From NCBI RefSeq assembly GCF_018687715.1, contig NC_056760.1:41639501-41703500 (forward strand): a stretch of 64,000 nucleotides of DNA, read 5' to 3'. Of this stretch, positions 46,430-59,400 are shown piece after piece (within the stretch, counting starts at the first letter, position 1; every line of letters begins with the position of its first letter). The notes under the pieces were generated by a model. The model had not been told where the DNA came from, ran no database searches, and saw nothing but the letters and a program-made list of their open reading frames with translations. Source of the stretch: Carya illinoinensis. Lineage: Eukaryota; Streptophyta; Magnoliopsida; Fagales; Juglandaceae. Both the position numbers and the translations under genes were made by a program.

Positions 46430-47160
46430 TGCTACATACAGTCGCCACATGCAGTCGGCTGTACGGAATGAATAAAAAAAAATTATAAAAAGTTAAAAAG
46501 TTATATTCAAGAGGACCTACATGAATTATAAAAAGTTATAAAAATAATTTTTTTTTTCATGTAGGTCCCGTATTAATTTTTTTTTACAGCCGACTGCATG
46601 CCGACTGCATCTCCCGACTGCAAAAAGTATTTCTCTTTTTTTAAACTGGACAATTTTATCATCTAGGAGTGGAGCTCTTTCAGATCCTTGGATCGCCGGA
46701 TCGTTATCAAGTCGACATTGGCGCTAAAAATTAAGTAAAACATTAGTGCCACGTATATTTTTTATCGAAATGCTTTACTGAAGCTTTTTTTAAAAAATTG
46801 ATTTTATTTAGTAATTACGTAAGTATTTTTAAATAAATATATGATTTTTTTATTATTAAAAAATATCTAAATAGTTAAAAAAATGGTAAAATAAAAAGTT
46901 AAAAAAAGAACTACTGATGAGTAGAAAATTTTGGTGAAAATCTTACGCAGACATAATAATTTTTGAAAAAGTAATGTTACATAAAATCGTAAAATATATA
47001 ACTATTACATAATTATTTTAAAAAAAAGTAAGATTTATGATTAAAAAATTAATATTTTTTATAAAAGTCTCGTATTAATTATTTTTTTTTAAAATTATGT
47101 AACACTTATTTTTTTTAAAAAAATTATATAACACTTTTACAATTATGACTGTAAATATTA
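46430..47160. repeat. Two MITE-like palindromes upstream of ESP4
   Basis: Unit one (about 46430-46626) has inverse ends ATGCAGTCGGCTGTA and TACAGCCGACTGCAT and an inner pair GACCTACATGAATTATA / TTTTTCATGTAGGTC, so it can fold into a long hairpin. Unit two (about 46970-47160) resembles the palindromes at 2693, 24300 and 25105. The rest is AT-rich with no gene. Confidence 0.6.
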
Positions 47161-47415
47161 TTTTTCTTTAAAAAAAATTAATGTTTCGTCCAGCCCAACC
47201 ACCCCCAATTGGCAATTGCCATGAAGCTGCGGCCCCGACCCGAATAAAGTGCGGATCCTAACGCTACGGAGCGCAGGGAAATGAGAGTGTGTGAGCGTGG
47301 TAAAGAAGCAACCTCGTCGTGCGGGCCCCAACATTTCAAATGTTTCTTCTCCCTCTGAACCCTACACGGGCACAAGATTCATGACCTTTTTTTCAATTTA
47401 GGGTTTTCTTTCGCA

Positions 47416-50400
47416 ATGGTGGCAATGATGATGGCCACGAACAAGAGGGAAAAGCTCGCGAGTCTGATAAATTCGGCCAAGTCCGCTTCCAATATACCGT
47501 CCAAACTTGAATCCTTGCGTCAATTAAAGCGGAATTTGCTCCATGAAGACCCTTCCTTGCTCTCCGAGTTTCTCTCTCCCCTCCTCGACCTCCAGTCCGA
47601 CCGGTTCAGTCCGGTTCGCAAGCTCGTTGCAGAGTACGCTCCGCCAAAACCCTAGCTGCATTGTCCCCCCGCTACAACTCAATTTCGTTTTTCACCCTTT
47701 TATTATATGTATCTTTCTATAATCATACAAGACTTTAATTAGAGAATAAGAGATAACTGAGTTAAAGTTTCAGTGGAAAAAACCATTCAGCAAGTTGTGT
47801 TCTATCACTTCCTTTTGTATGAGGACGAGAATTCCTAGAATGATTCAATATTATAACACAGAGATGACTATAGATTAATTTACGTTTTTAGTGAATTCGG
47901 TAGTCTTTTTTTCTCAATGTATATTGCTTAGAAAAAAGGAATTGGGTTGCAGCTCGTGTATTTCTATTTTACAACAATATTGTGTGCCATGTTAAAGTTT
48001 ACATGCTTTTTGTTCCTTCTTCTAAGTGTAGGGTGATAGGTGAAATCGGCTTGAAGCACATGGAATTCCTTCCTGAAATTGTACGTGCGCTGATTACTGT
48101 TGTGGACGATGGTACACCAGCTGTTGCTCGACAAGCCATCACTAGCGGGATTGATTTATTTCGTTCAACTCTTGAAAGAGTTGCAATTCAGGTTCTTTGT
48201 CTGTAGTTTGATATCTTGAGTCTTTTCTATCTTGTTTGATATTTCTATAACTACTTGATCTGATAATAGTCACATCCAAATCGGTTGGTTGTATAAACTT
48301 TTTTAAATCTTTACGTGTACTTGGGTTGCACTTTTTGTGCTTTTAAACAAATATTTCGTACTTATCAAAGAAATCTGGAAAATGGTTGAGCATTTTCAGT
48401 ACCTTTTGCCAACCTTCCCGTGTACTTGGGTTGCGAATTTAGATGTTGTGTATCTTCCAGTATTCATTTTTCTGTGACCTTACCATTCCTTACTTGCTTG
48501 TGATTGTGATGGTCAGGGTCTCTATTCAAGTGAGTTGAACAGTTCAGTTGAGTCATCATGGGCATGGATGTTAAAATTCAAGGACAAAATATATTCCATG
48601 GCTTTTCAGGTAAACAATGATCTTATGATAACATAGAACTGGAGATCTCACATGTTTTGATTTATTGTAACGGCATGTTTACTAGCTGGGAAGTGGTGGA
48701 ACAAGGTTGCTGGCACTGAAATTTGTTGAAGCTGTCATTCTTCTTTATACACCTGATCCTAATGGCTTGTCAGAGCCTCCTACTAATGAAGGTAATAAGC
48801 ATCTCAGGCTCAGTGGGCTTGAGAGACGAGGATATGCAATTTATATTTGTGAATACAATATGACCTAGACAACTTGTATTTGCTCACACAGCATGCTGAC
48901 ATACTTTGTAGGAGAGTCTGTGCAATTTAATATATCTTGGCTTCGTGCGGGTCATCCAGTGCTTGATGTTGGAGATTTGTCAATTGAAGCCACTCATAGT
49001 TTGGGTCTATTGCTTGATCAGCTGAGGTTTCCAACAGTCAGATCTCTTAGTAACTCTGCAATAATTGTGCTCATTAATAGGTAAGCTTGCCTTTCCTGGT
49101 CATATGCTTATTCAAATTTTCTGTGAGAGTAATGCTATATTAACTAATCCGTCACTTGAGACCACCAGATCTCTTAATGCCAAAAGGGATAAGCGTTAGG
49201 TGCCCGGTTTCTGCATAATATTTAAGACAACAGAAACAAACTTTTAAGTTCATATGTGACATGTATGAAAAATACAATTCACAGCTTTTGAGAGACTTGT
49301 AAGAATGAAGTTGTAACAATTCTTTTGTATACAACTGTGTACTTGGGTTATGCCTTTGTTTTATTTTTAATAATAAAATCTTCGATTACTATAAAAAAAA
49401 ATTTCAATATTGTTTGCCCTTCACAAATTTTCCTCTATGCCTCACTCTATTTTTCTCCACTCAAGTACTGAACGATACAAGAGAAAAGGTAATAAGAAGA
49501 AGTAGACACTCCATTACATTATTAGCGCTTGAGTTTTTAATTTTTTTGATAAGTAAGAAAGATTTTATTGAAACAAGCAATAGGCAAAGCCCAAGTACAT
49601 AGAAAGTATACGAAAGCCAAAACCTAACTATAAGTTAGGAACTAGAAAAAGATACAAGAAAATTATGAATACTAGTTCCATTTAATACATTAGTCAAACC
49701 CCAAAAAAATAAGTTATGGAAAAAGAAACATCTAAGTTCGTCCAATGAGCATTCCTGATTTTCGAAGCATCAACCGTTTCTCTCAAGCCAAATGCACCAC
49801 ATGAGACATAAGGGGATCAAATTCCAAATGGCAGCAATCTGAAAATCTCCTTGAAGGCCCAAAGTCCTCTCCAACAAGTCAAGTCCACAACCCTTGTAGG
49901 CATCACCCGTGCCAGTCCAATCCTGTTAAAAATCTCATCCTAAACACCCTTGCCACCTCGTAGTGCATAACAATTAATCCATGCTTCCTCAAGTTATCCA
50001 TGGTCAAAATTTTCCCAATAGATCTAGTCCAACCACCAAAAGCGATAGTAGAGGGCTCCTTGTTCCTCCATATGCCATTCCAAGAGAAAGGTTGTACAAT
50101 GTTTTGGAATGACAAACCCTTGTACATAGAGCGAATAGTGAACTTCTTATTCCTAGAATGACTCCAAATCATTGTCCATTGTCATCCTATTAATGCTCGT
50201 AGCATACAACAAGTGAAACAATTCATAAACTACATCAATTTTCCAATCTTGTTCAGCTCTCAGAAGATGCACATTCCACTTTGGGGAACCACCAGAATTT
50301 TTTGAAAGGTCTACCACTGAAGCATCCTGATTATGAGCAATCCGGAAAAGAGCAGGAAAGGAAATCTTAATGGCCACACCACAACACCTAGCTTCATGCC

Positions 50401-53400
50401 AAATGTTGACCCTGGAACCCTCACCAACCACAAAATTAATGTGTCTAGAAAACTCCCCCCACCCATTCCTGATATGTTTCCACAACCCCACACCATGTAC
50501 ACCTCTGACCTCTTTAGAACACCAACCCCAGGCACTCCCATATTTGGAATTGATCATGACCCTCTACGATGACTCACCTTCTTGATGATACCTCCATAGC
50601 CATTTCCTAAAAAGGGTTTATTAAAGGTCTTCAACGGTTCACCCTCCATACCCCCAACCCACCACTTAACTTAAATTGGGGAACAAACCTTGTCCCAACT
50701 AATCAAATGGAACTTGGTCTCCTCCTTGGTACTCTCTACAAGAAATCTCGAACCATTTTTTCAATCCAATTAGCCACACCCGCAAGTAATGGAAAAAGGG
50801 ACAGAAAGTATGTGGGAAGATTGGAAAAAGTGCTTTTATTAGAGTGATTCTTCCCCCTTTTGACAAGTAAAGCCTTTTCCATCCCACCAAACCATCTTTC
50901 AAACTTCTCAATCACCTTGTCCCAAATAACTCTCACCTTATAAGCAGCCCCTAAGGGAAGACTGAGGTATTTCATGGGTAGAGACGATACCTTGCGACCC
51001 AAAATATTTGGTAAGCTTCTAATATTATGCACAGGGCCTGCCACCACCATCTTTGACTTTCCAAGGTTCACCTCAAATACTGGAGATAACCTCAAAGCAA
51101 AGTAAGAGCTCTTAGCAACTGAACATGGCTAAGATCTGCCTCACAAAAAAGTAATTCATTTGCAATAGGGGTTGGGCCTCCCCTAACCCAACCCTGTCCG
51201 CCCCGCCCCTACATGGAATACCCCTAGCAGGGGCGGGGGACGGGTAGGGCCCAATCCCGCCCCCCATGTCCCCCACCCCACCTTGCTCAATTTTTATATT
51301 TATAAATTTATATATTTATATTTATATATATTTATATTTTACAAATTGTATATATATAAATAGATATTATAATTTTTCAGACTTGTTCACAAAATTGCAC
51401 ATAATAGTAAGTCCCATATTGCTCAAGTAAGACTCTTGTATGGCCTTGGAGTTCTATATAAGGGTGGCCATTAGGGGTGGGCTCCGACTTTGTCGGAGTC
51501 GAAGTCGGAGGAAAATTTTTTCCGACTTCGACTCCAAACAAAGTCGAACTCCGACTCCGACTCTGACTCCGATCGGAGTTTGGAATTCCGATCGGAGTAT
51601 GTTTGGGCTTTGGCCCACTTCCGACTCCAAAGGCCCACCTCCAAAGGTCCATGCGCAATCTAAGGCCCAACTACCTAAATAACATAAATACAAATGACAT
51701 TGATTAAACAATCATACATTACACAACCAAAGAGTAGTAAATTAGTAATTGAACATTGACAAAGTCTTGATTCTTGAACATCGAGAAAGGAAAAAGGTCT
51801 TGATTGTTGAAGTTGAAGCCAGTAGCCACTACCATTCGGCATTCGTTCTCATAATGTCTTATTTGCAAAATAATACATATGAAAATATTTTAAAAAAATT
51901 AGTATGAATTATGAAATGGTCAATAATTTTTGAAATGATTTAAAAATACTAATATAGTACCTGAATAGCATCACCGAAACACATGAACACAACTCCTCAT
52001 CCATGTAACTTGTAACTCATCCGCAATTATCACTCATCTGCAACTATGCTAGGGTTCACAAGTAGGTATACAAAATCATAAAAATTAGAAGTTGAATAAT
52101 TAAAACATTACAAATATTTAAATTATCATTTAAAAGCATATAAACTATAAATTTACCTGATTCAAGCATAAAGCTCTCGAGATCAATGATATCTATTCCA
52201 ATGGGCATTTCACATAGCCAGTTCTGTGTGCAAATGAGAGCCTCCACAGTTGAATTGACAATGAATTCCGATAAGCATTCAACACACGACCTCCAGTGCT
52301 AAACGCCGACTCAGAGGCAACCGTAGTGATAGAAATAGCCAATAGATCTCGGGCTATTCGGGAAAGAATAGGAAACTTGGTGGAAGGTTCGATCTCGGGC
52401 TATTCGGGAAAGAATAGGAAACTTGGTGGAATGAACCTTCCACCAAGTTAATAACTGAAATGCATCACTAGGTGCCTCGACATCTTCCATCAAATAGCGT
52501 TCAACCTCAGACCTACATTGCATAATATTCCTCGATGCACGCCTTTGATGATATTGTTGTACCAATGGTGATGAAAGAGCTGCAGCAAAAGCAGTGTAAT
52601 CACCGGAAGATGTCGAACTGGTCGGGTGTGAGGAGCTATGGCTACCACTTGCTGGAGTAGGATGACTATTATTGTTGTAGTGGTCATATAAGTCATCAAT
52701 ATCCTTTCTCAGCTCTCTAATAAACTCTTCAGCCTTCTCTTCCCACAGGATGTCAATAAAGAAAAATTGTATAATTTCCAACTTATATCGGGGGTCAAGG
52801 ATTGCAGCCACAAGTAATAATCTATTTATCTTCACAATATCCCCCCAATATTTATCATATTTTGATTTCATTCTCATAGCCGTAGCAAATAACAATCCCT
52901 CACTATGAGCATAACTCTGTTGCAAGTGTTTATGAATCCTCAGAAGTTCGTCGAAGTACAAGTTCGCAGTACAATATTTGAATCCAGATATTCGCATAGT
53001 TGTATCATAAAACAATTTCAAAAAATCAACAAAAGACTTCACACGATTCCAATCGACTGCATTCGGCTCACCGAGTCCTCTTCTCCCCCTAGTAGACTCC
53101 ATCAAAGCATACCTCAGACCCCCATCCTCGACCTCCATTTGTTGGAACGCTCTTTCGTACTTCTGCGCCACCGCCAACATCATATATGTCGAGTTCCATC
53201 GAGTTGGAACGTCCAAGCACAACATGGTAAAACATGGAATCTGAAGTTGTTCTGCTATCTCCTTAAACTTGCCAAACCTTTGGGGGGAAGCCCTCACATA
53301 TCTCACAATGTTGCGGACTTTGGTAATTGAATCATCAACCTCCTTTAACCCCTCTGAAACAATGAGGTTGATGATATGAGCACAACATCGAACATGTATA

Positions 53401-56400
53401 AACTCGTGTCCACGAATGATATCTTCTTTTACCGTTGTATTCCTTTTGAACCACTCAATTGTAGTATCGTTGGCACTGGCATTGTCAACTGTGATACAAA
53501 GGACTTTTTTAATACCCCAATCCTGAATACAATCATCCATCATTGCACCTATGGATGCACCCTTGTGATCAACAATCTCTTTAAATCCAATTATCCATTT
53601 ATGCAGTGTCCACTCACTGTCAATAAAGTGGGCTGTGATATACATGTAACCCACATTTTGTATGGACATCCATGTATCAGTGGTGAATGACACTCTTTGG
53701 CCAGTCCAAGAAAACATCTCCTTCATTTCCGTCTTCTCCTTCAAATGCCTCTTCAAACAATCTCGCATAACCGTATATCGTGAAGGCATGGGAAAACGTG
53801 GCTCAAGACAGCGCACAAATTTGTTGAAGCCTTTCTTGTCAACTGTGGTAAAAGGCATCTCATCAGTAATGATTATCTCTGCAAGTAATTCCCGCAACAT
53901 CTTCTCACTATATTGAGGGATTATAAGTTTCTTAACATGTGATTCGCCAGCATCAGTTGCCATTTGAGTTTCGTAACTCAGCTTGGTTTGATCAGTGCCA
54001 GTGGCCGCAAATCCCTTCACGATCTTATACCGTTGGCAACTAGTAAGATGTGCTATTAATACACTGGTGCCTTGCTTCTTCGAATGGCAACCACAAAGCT
54101 GCCCACAATGGTTACATCTTGCTTGAGGGTTCACACGATCACTAGGAATTTTAGTGAAATGTTCCCACGTCCACGACCGTTTTTTAGAAGGTCGTGGTGG
54201 TCGATCATACTCAATGGGCACATCTGCCATCTCCTCCTCTTCATTGAACATATCTTCTCTTCTCCTTCTATATCTACTAGGAGTCGACTACTTGCACATG
54301 AAGTAGCTGCTCTAGATGCTGGTCTAGATGTGGCCCTAGATGGGGCTCTAGGGGTGGAAGTACATGCCGTCGTCGGGGTGGAAGCCCCTGCCCGTGTAGG
54401 AGCACTGGCCTTGTCTACACAATCTCTACTTCCACTAGCACTAGAATCCATACTATTTGAAATCAAAGAACCTGAAAAATTAAATTAAAAACAGGAAGTT
54501 AGTTGCTAAAATAAAAAATGTAACCACTGTAAATAAAATAAAATTAGAGCAAGTAAGTATATGCTCTTAATTAAATGTAAGTTGTTGGTTTCTTTAAGCA
54601 AATAACTAATATTGAATAATTATATATGGTCCAAAAGTAGGGCCGTGAGGTCCCTTCCAGTCATCTAATATAATGCAAACAAAGTGCTAGGTAGCCAAAA
54701 CTTCAAAAAGAAATGAGTTAAGGGAAAATATATATAGGAAGTTTTGGCAAGTGAATGTACAATATTTAGAAATTGATGTTTGTATTCATTATAATAGTTA
54801 GGGAGTGTTGGAGATATGGGGATGTGGGTGTGGTGGGTCAACCCAAGAGAAATGGTAAGGAACTAGGAAGATTCATGGGAGGAGAGAGAGAGTGTGTGTG
54901 TGTAGAGGAGAAAGAGATCAGATCATGTAGGATTTAATTAATCTCAAGTATACGATTTACAAGATAAATGGTTCCCTATATCCTTTTTAAAGAAATGAAA
55001 AGAAACATAAGTTTTTCCAGGCCATTCAGCTTTTTAAGGTTGGAACTGCTTGGCATTGTGGAAGTGCTAAAATAGAAGAGAAGAATCAGCCAATAGACGA
55101 ATTTATCCAAAAATGGAAACAACCAACACACTATCAACCACGCTGATAATCTTTTTCTCTTTCTGCCCTTTTTTTTTTTTGAGCAAGAGAATATATACAT
55201 AGAGGAGCAGAGACTAGCCAGTATCTATACGAAAAACTGAACCAAATGAGAGGAATATGATGAGGCAAATGTTGGTTTTGGTGCAAGACTATTTCACCTA
55301 CAAATTAAAACAGCCCCGGCAATGGTGCTTCAAAATGTTCAATTTTCGTCCACTTTACAGAAAGTTCAAAGTCTTGTGGACTAGTGAGTACACGACAAGA
55401 TCAAAAGTCAATATGCTGGGGCTCTATTAGGACAATACAAGCTCTGGTCAGGTGCCATTTTGAAATTCCCACTTATATCCTGTTGTGTAGCAGCTGTTCT
55501 TTCCATCCAATTTGGAGCATATACTAGAAAGCAAGTCAAGGCTATTGTTAATTGTATCGAAATTAACAAATACTTGAGATGAAGAAAAAGCCTACCATCC
55601 TGCTCCAGAAAAAAATGCATTATAAAGTTAAGACATAATGCAGTACTCAGTATTGTGTGGGTGGGTTGTGGGCTGTGTATGTGAAGTACGGCCAATTCAA
55701 AACCAAATAAACATTAGGACAGAGATAGAGGTTGGCGGATCAACAACCTCTATCTCATGATCAAATCCAGATAAAATCCAGGTACAACAACCTCAATACC
55801 TCATCATCTGCAACAGTACTTAGAAGCCAAACTTCATCATGATTTCTCCTTGAAATAATAGAATACTTGATAAGGATTAGTCAGTTCGAAAGTAATATTC
55901 CACTGTATCATCCATCCACCAAAAGATAACATCCAGCATTAATATTTACCAAAAATGACAAGTACTTAGAAATCGACATAATGATTCATCGTCATATATA
56001 TAAATAATATATCTCAATATATATATGTATGACTGTAATTATTTCTATTTTCACGACAATATATATATATATTATCGTGAATGATCGAAGAAGGTGGATA
56101 ATATTAGCTAGGAGTGATTCTGTACGGAAGAATCATTGGTTTTTTCTCAGGGACATTTTCACAAACACATTCCGTTGACTGTCCAACCACAAACACCATG
56201 ATAAAATTTATCACATATTCACAACCAGTTGCTAAATACAAACATATTCCTAATTTCCTACAATCTACACAATCCAAAATCAATAGCCATATAGTTATAC
56301 AAAATATAATTCCACAATCTCTACTAAAAGGCATAAATTTAAATACCAAAAATTACTGGTTGATGGCGGCGTGAATTGTGAACACGGCAGCGTGACGACG

Positions 56401-59400
56401 GCAACCTGGTGGCTGGTTGGGCCGTGAGGCGTGCGAGAGACGAAGAGAGTGAGTCGAGCGACTGAGTGAGGTGAGACTGTGACTGTGGTCTGTGAGTGGT
56501 CCAAGACCGAGAGAAGAAGAAAGGGCTCAAGCGGTTTGGCCCTTGTGGAGCAAAACGACGTTGTTCCTATTTAAATGGAACGGCGTCGTTTAAGACAGTA
56601 AATAAGTAAAATTAACATTAAACACAGATGCAAAACGACATCGTTTTGCATCTGTGTAAATTATTAAAAATTAATCGGAGTTTGGAGCCATGATTGACTC
56701 CGACTCCGACTCCGAGCTCCGATCAACTTGTTGAATCCACTCCGATTTCTGAAACTCCAACTCCGACTCCGATATTTTCGAAAATCTGCACACCCCTAGT
56801 GGCCATACCATGTACAATCTTATGAACAAGTCTCACACTCTTGTGAATAAGTCTAACAAATTTAAAAATTGATAACATAATTTTTATGTTATAAGTTTTT
56901 AAATTATTGTTATATATAAAAATTTTAATTTGTGATTTAATTATATAATAATTTGGGTCTAAAAAAATAATTTTTAGGCCCAATGGGGGCTGGATGCGGG
57001 TAGTACCCCTAATTTGCAAACAAAAGATGGGAAACATTATCAAATCCATTGTTAGTACACCCCACTGAAAAACAAGCAAGAAAACCTCCACCAAAACTGC
57101 AGCCCTCAACGTCCAACTAAGTGCCTTCATAACTATAACAAAGAGAAAAGTTAACAACGGGCCCCCTTGTCTCAATCCATGGGAACTATTTAAAAAGCCA
57201 ACAATGGTGCGATTCACCAGAACCTAGAAACAAGGCATGGACACACAATGCTTGATCCAATTGCACCTCCACTTCCTGAATTACATCTCCCTAGAAAATA
57301 CACAAGAAACCCTCAATTAACATGATCATAAGCCTTCTCCATATCCAGCTTGCATAAAAATGTATTAAGGTTTCAAGATGATCATCTCCATTACCGTACT
57401 TATGCAATAAGCAAGAACTTTGGGTAAAACCCCATTCACAAGACTAATGGGGTGGAAATCCTTCACATCCAAAGCCTTTGCCCTCTTTGGGATAAGAGCA
57501 ATGAAGGTTGCGTTATGACTTTTTCAAACTTACCATAAGAATGTAATTCATGAAAAACCTCATGATATTTTCCTGTACAATATCCCAACAGGCATTTAAA
57601 AAAAAAAAAAAAGTCATAGTGAAGCCATCTTTCCCAAGAGCTTTATCCTTAGCCATCTTTCTTAAAACTTGTATAACTTCCTCCTCAAATGAGTGTTCCA
57701 GCCAACTAGCACTCAGCATGTCAATGGTCTCAAAGGCTAAGCCATCAAGCCTAGGCCTCCATGTGAACTCCTCTGTAAGCAATCTTTCATAAAAGAGGCA
57801 TATATGGTCCTGGTCTCACAAGCCTATGAGAGGACATTGTCATCAACCTGAATAATCTTGATAGCATTGTTCCTTCGATGAGAATTAGCCACCTGATGGA
57901 AAAACTTTGTGCACTTGCCCCCCTCTTTCAGTCAAAGTGCAATCGATTTTTGTCTCCATGAAACCTCCTCCATCAATATCACCCTCTCAAGTTCTGAAGT
58001 AATCCGAATTATCCTCAAGATCTCATCTTTTGAAAGAGCACTTCCCTCCACCCAATTCTCCAAACCCTATTGCTCTTCAAAAAGAGATTTTTTCCAGCTG
58101 TAGACATTTTCAAAAACTTGTGTGCATTCCATGCCTTTAAATCATTCTTTAAGAAGACATCATGGGGGTCTTCCATGGATTTCATGAAAATGGAAGGTTT
58201 GAAAAAAGCCTAGATGCAACTTATATAGTGACTTATCAAAAAAAAAAAAAAGGCAACTTATATAGTGCTCATAAAAAAAAAAAAAACTTGGCGTGGTAGA
58301 GGTAAAATTTTATCTTCCTGTTAGCTTGGTGGGCGGGATGTACACAATTTTCTTGGTATTGGCAAATAGGTTGATCAAGGTGTTGGGAAAGTTAATATCG
58401 AAGCCTTAGAATGCCTTTGTCAAAGGTAGGCAAATCCTTGACTTGGTGCTTATCGCCAACGGATGTTTGGATAGTAGACTTGAGTTGGGAGAGCCAAGGC
58501 TTTTGTGCAAGTCGGATATGAAAAAAGCCTATGATCATGTTAGTTTCTTACTATATACATGCTTGAGAGATGTGGCTTTGCTAGGAAATGGTGTACTTGG
58601 ATCCATCACTCTATGGCATGTTTATCTATATTGGTGAATCGCAGGCCAAAAGGCTTCTTTAAAAGCTCACTAGGATTGAGACAAGGTGACCATCTATCTT
58701 TGCTACTCTTTCTTTTTGTGATGGAAGCTTTTAGTAAGATGATTTCAAGTGTCGTGGAGGGTGGGTTCATATTTGGATTCTTAGGAGGCAACTATTGGCT
58801 CGCTCAACATGTCTCATCTATTATTCACTGATGATACCTTAATCTTTTGTGGGGTCAACCATGATCAAATTCATGCTTTGAGGGCTTTCCTATTATGCTT
58901 TGAAGTTGCATCAGGGTTGAAGTTGAACTTGGTCAAATCAAAAGTAATGCCGAGAAGGGTAAGCGACCTTCTAGCTTCTTGGAGAGGCATTTGGGTAACT
59001 CTCAAATTGCATCAATATGGAAGATGGTCCCAACATTCCTATGGTGGTGTATTTGGAGGGAGAGGAATGCAAGAAGTTTTGAAGATCAAGAGCGGTAAAT
59101 GGATGAACTTAGAAACTTATTTTCCACTACTTTACTGCATTGGTCAATTGTAATTGATTTTCATGGCATGACCTTCCATGAATTCCTTGTATCACTAAAC
59201 TAGCACGCTTAGGCGTTGCTGTTGTATATGTCCCGTATACTTGGGCTCTTGCGGTCTTGCGCCTATTATTTTTTATCAATATAAATCCGAAAGTGGAGAA
59301 CGCATAGCCTTCTAGACTCTTTAGGGCTTGGTACGCCATAATTCCTTCACACATGACAATTTACTGATACAAGGAAAAAGATTAGGAGAATGCTAAATTT

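Larger units (their letters stand above)
51472..56798 (-). mobile_element. Ac-like hAT transposon, 5.3 kb, with broken transposase
   Basis: The element starts TAGGGGTGGGC and its other end is the inverse GCACACCCCTA. A perfect 8-bp direct repeat GTGGCCAT flanks it at 51464-51471 and 56799-56806. Subterminal arrays of CTCCGACTCCGAC-type motifs occupy both ends (51480-51610 and 56690-56775), as Ac-type transposase binding sites do. It encodes one transposase on the minus strand (52157-54451). The 1.9 kb between the transposase and the 56798 end holds no recognised gene but an A/T-rich stretch, GA/GT runs (54890-54905) and a perfect palindrome at 56622-56657. Confidence 0.93.
51166..57011. mobile_element. 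Outer non-autonomous hAT-like element (GGGGCGGG family), split by an inner hAT
   Basis: The element starts TAGGGGTTGGGC (51166) and ends GTACCCCTA (57011). A perfect 8-bp direct repeat ATTTGCAA flanks it at 51158-51165 and 57012-57019. Removing the inner element and one copy of its duplication leaves about 511 bp, with CCCCGCCCC/GGGGCGGGGG-type motifs at the left end and an AT-rich core, and a GGGGGCTGGATGCGGG stretch at the right. Joining the outer flanks restores the LINE frame through LLFANELLFC, which confirms the borders. Confidence 0.9.

Noticed and set aside
52905..53916. Plus-strand frames opposite the hAT transposase
   Set aside because: They are antisense shadows of the transposase.
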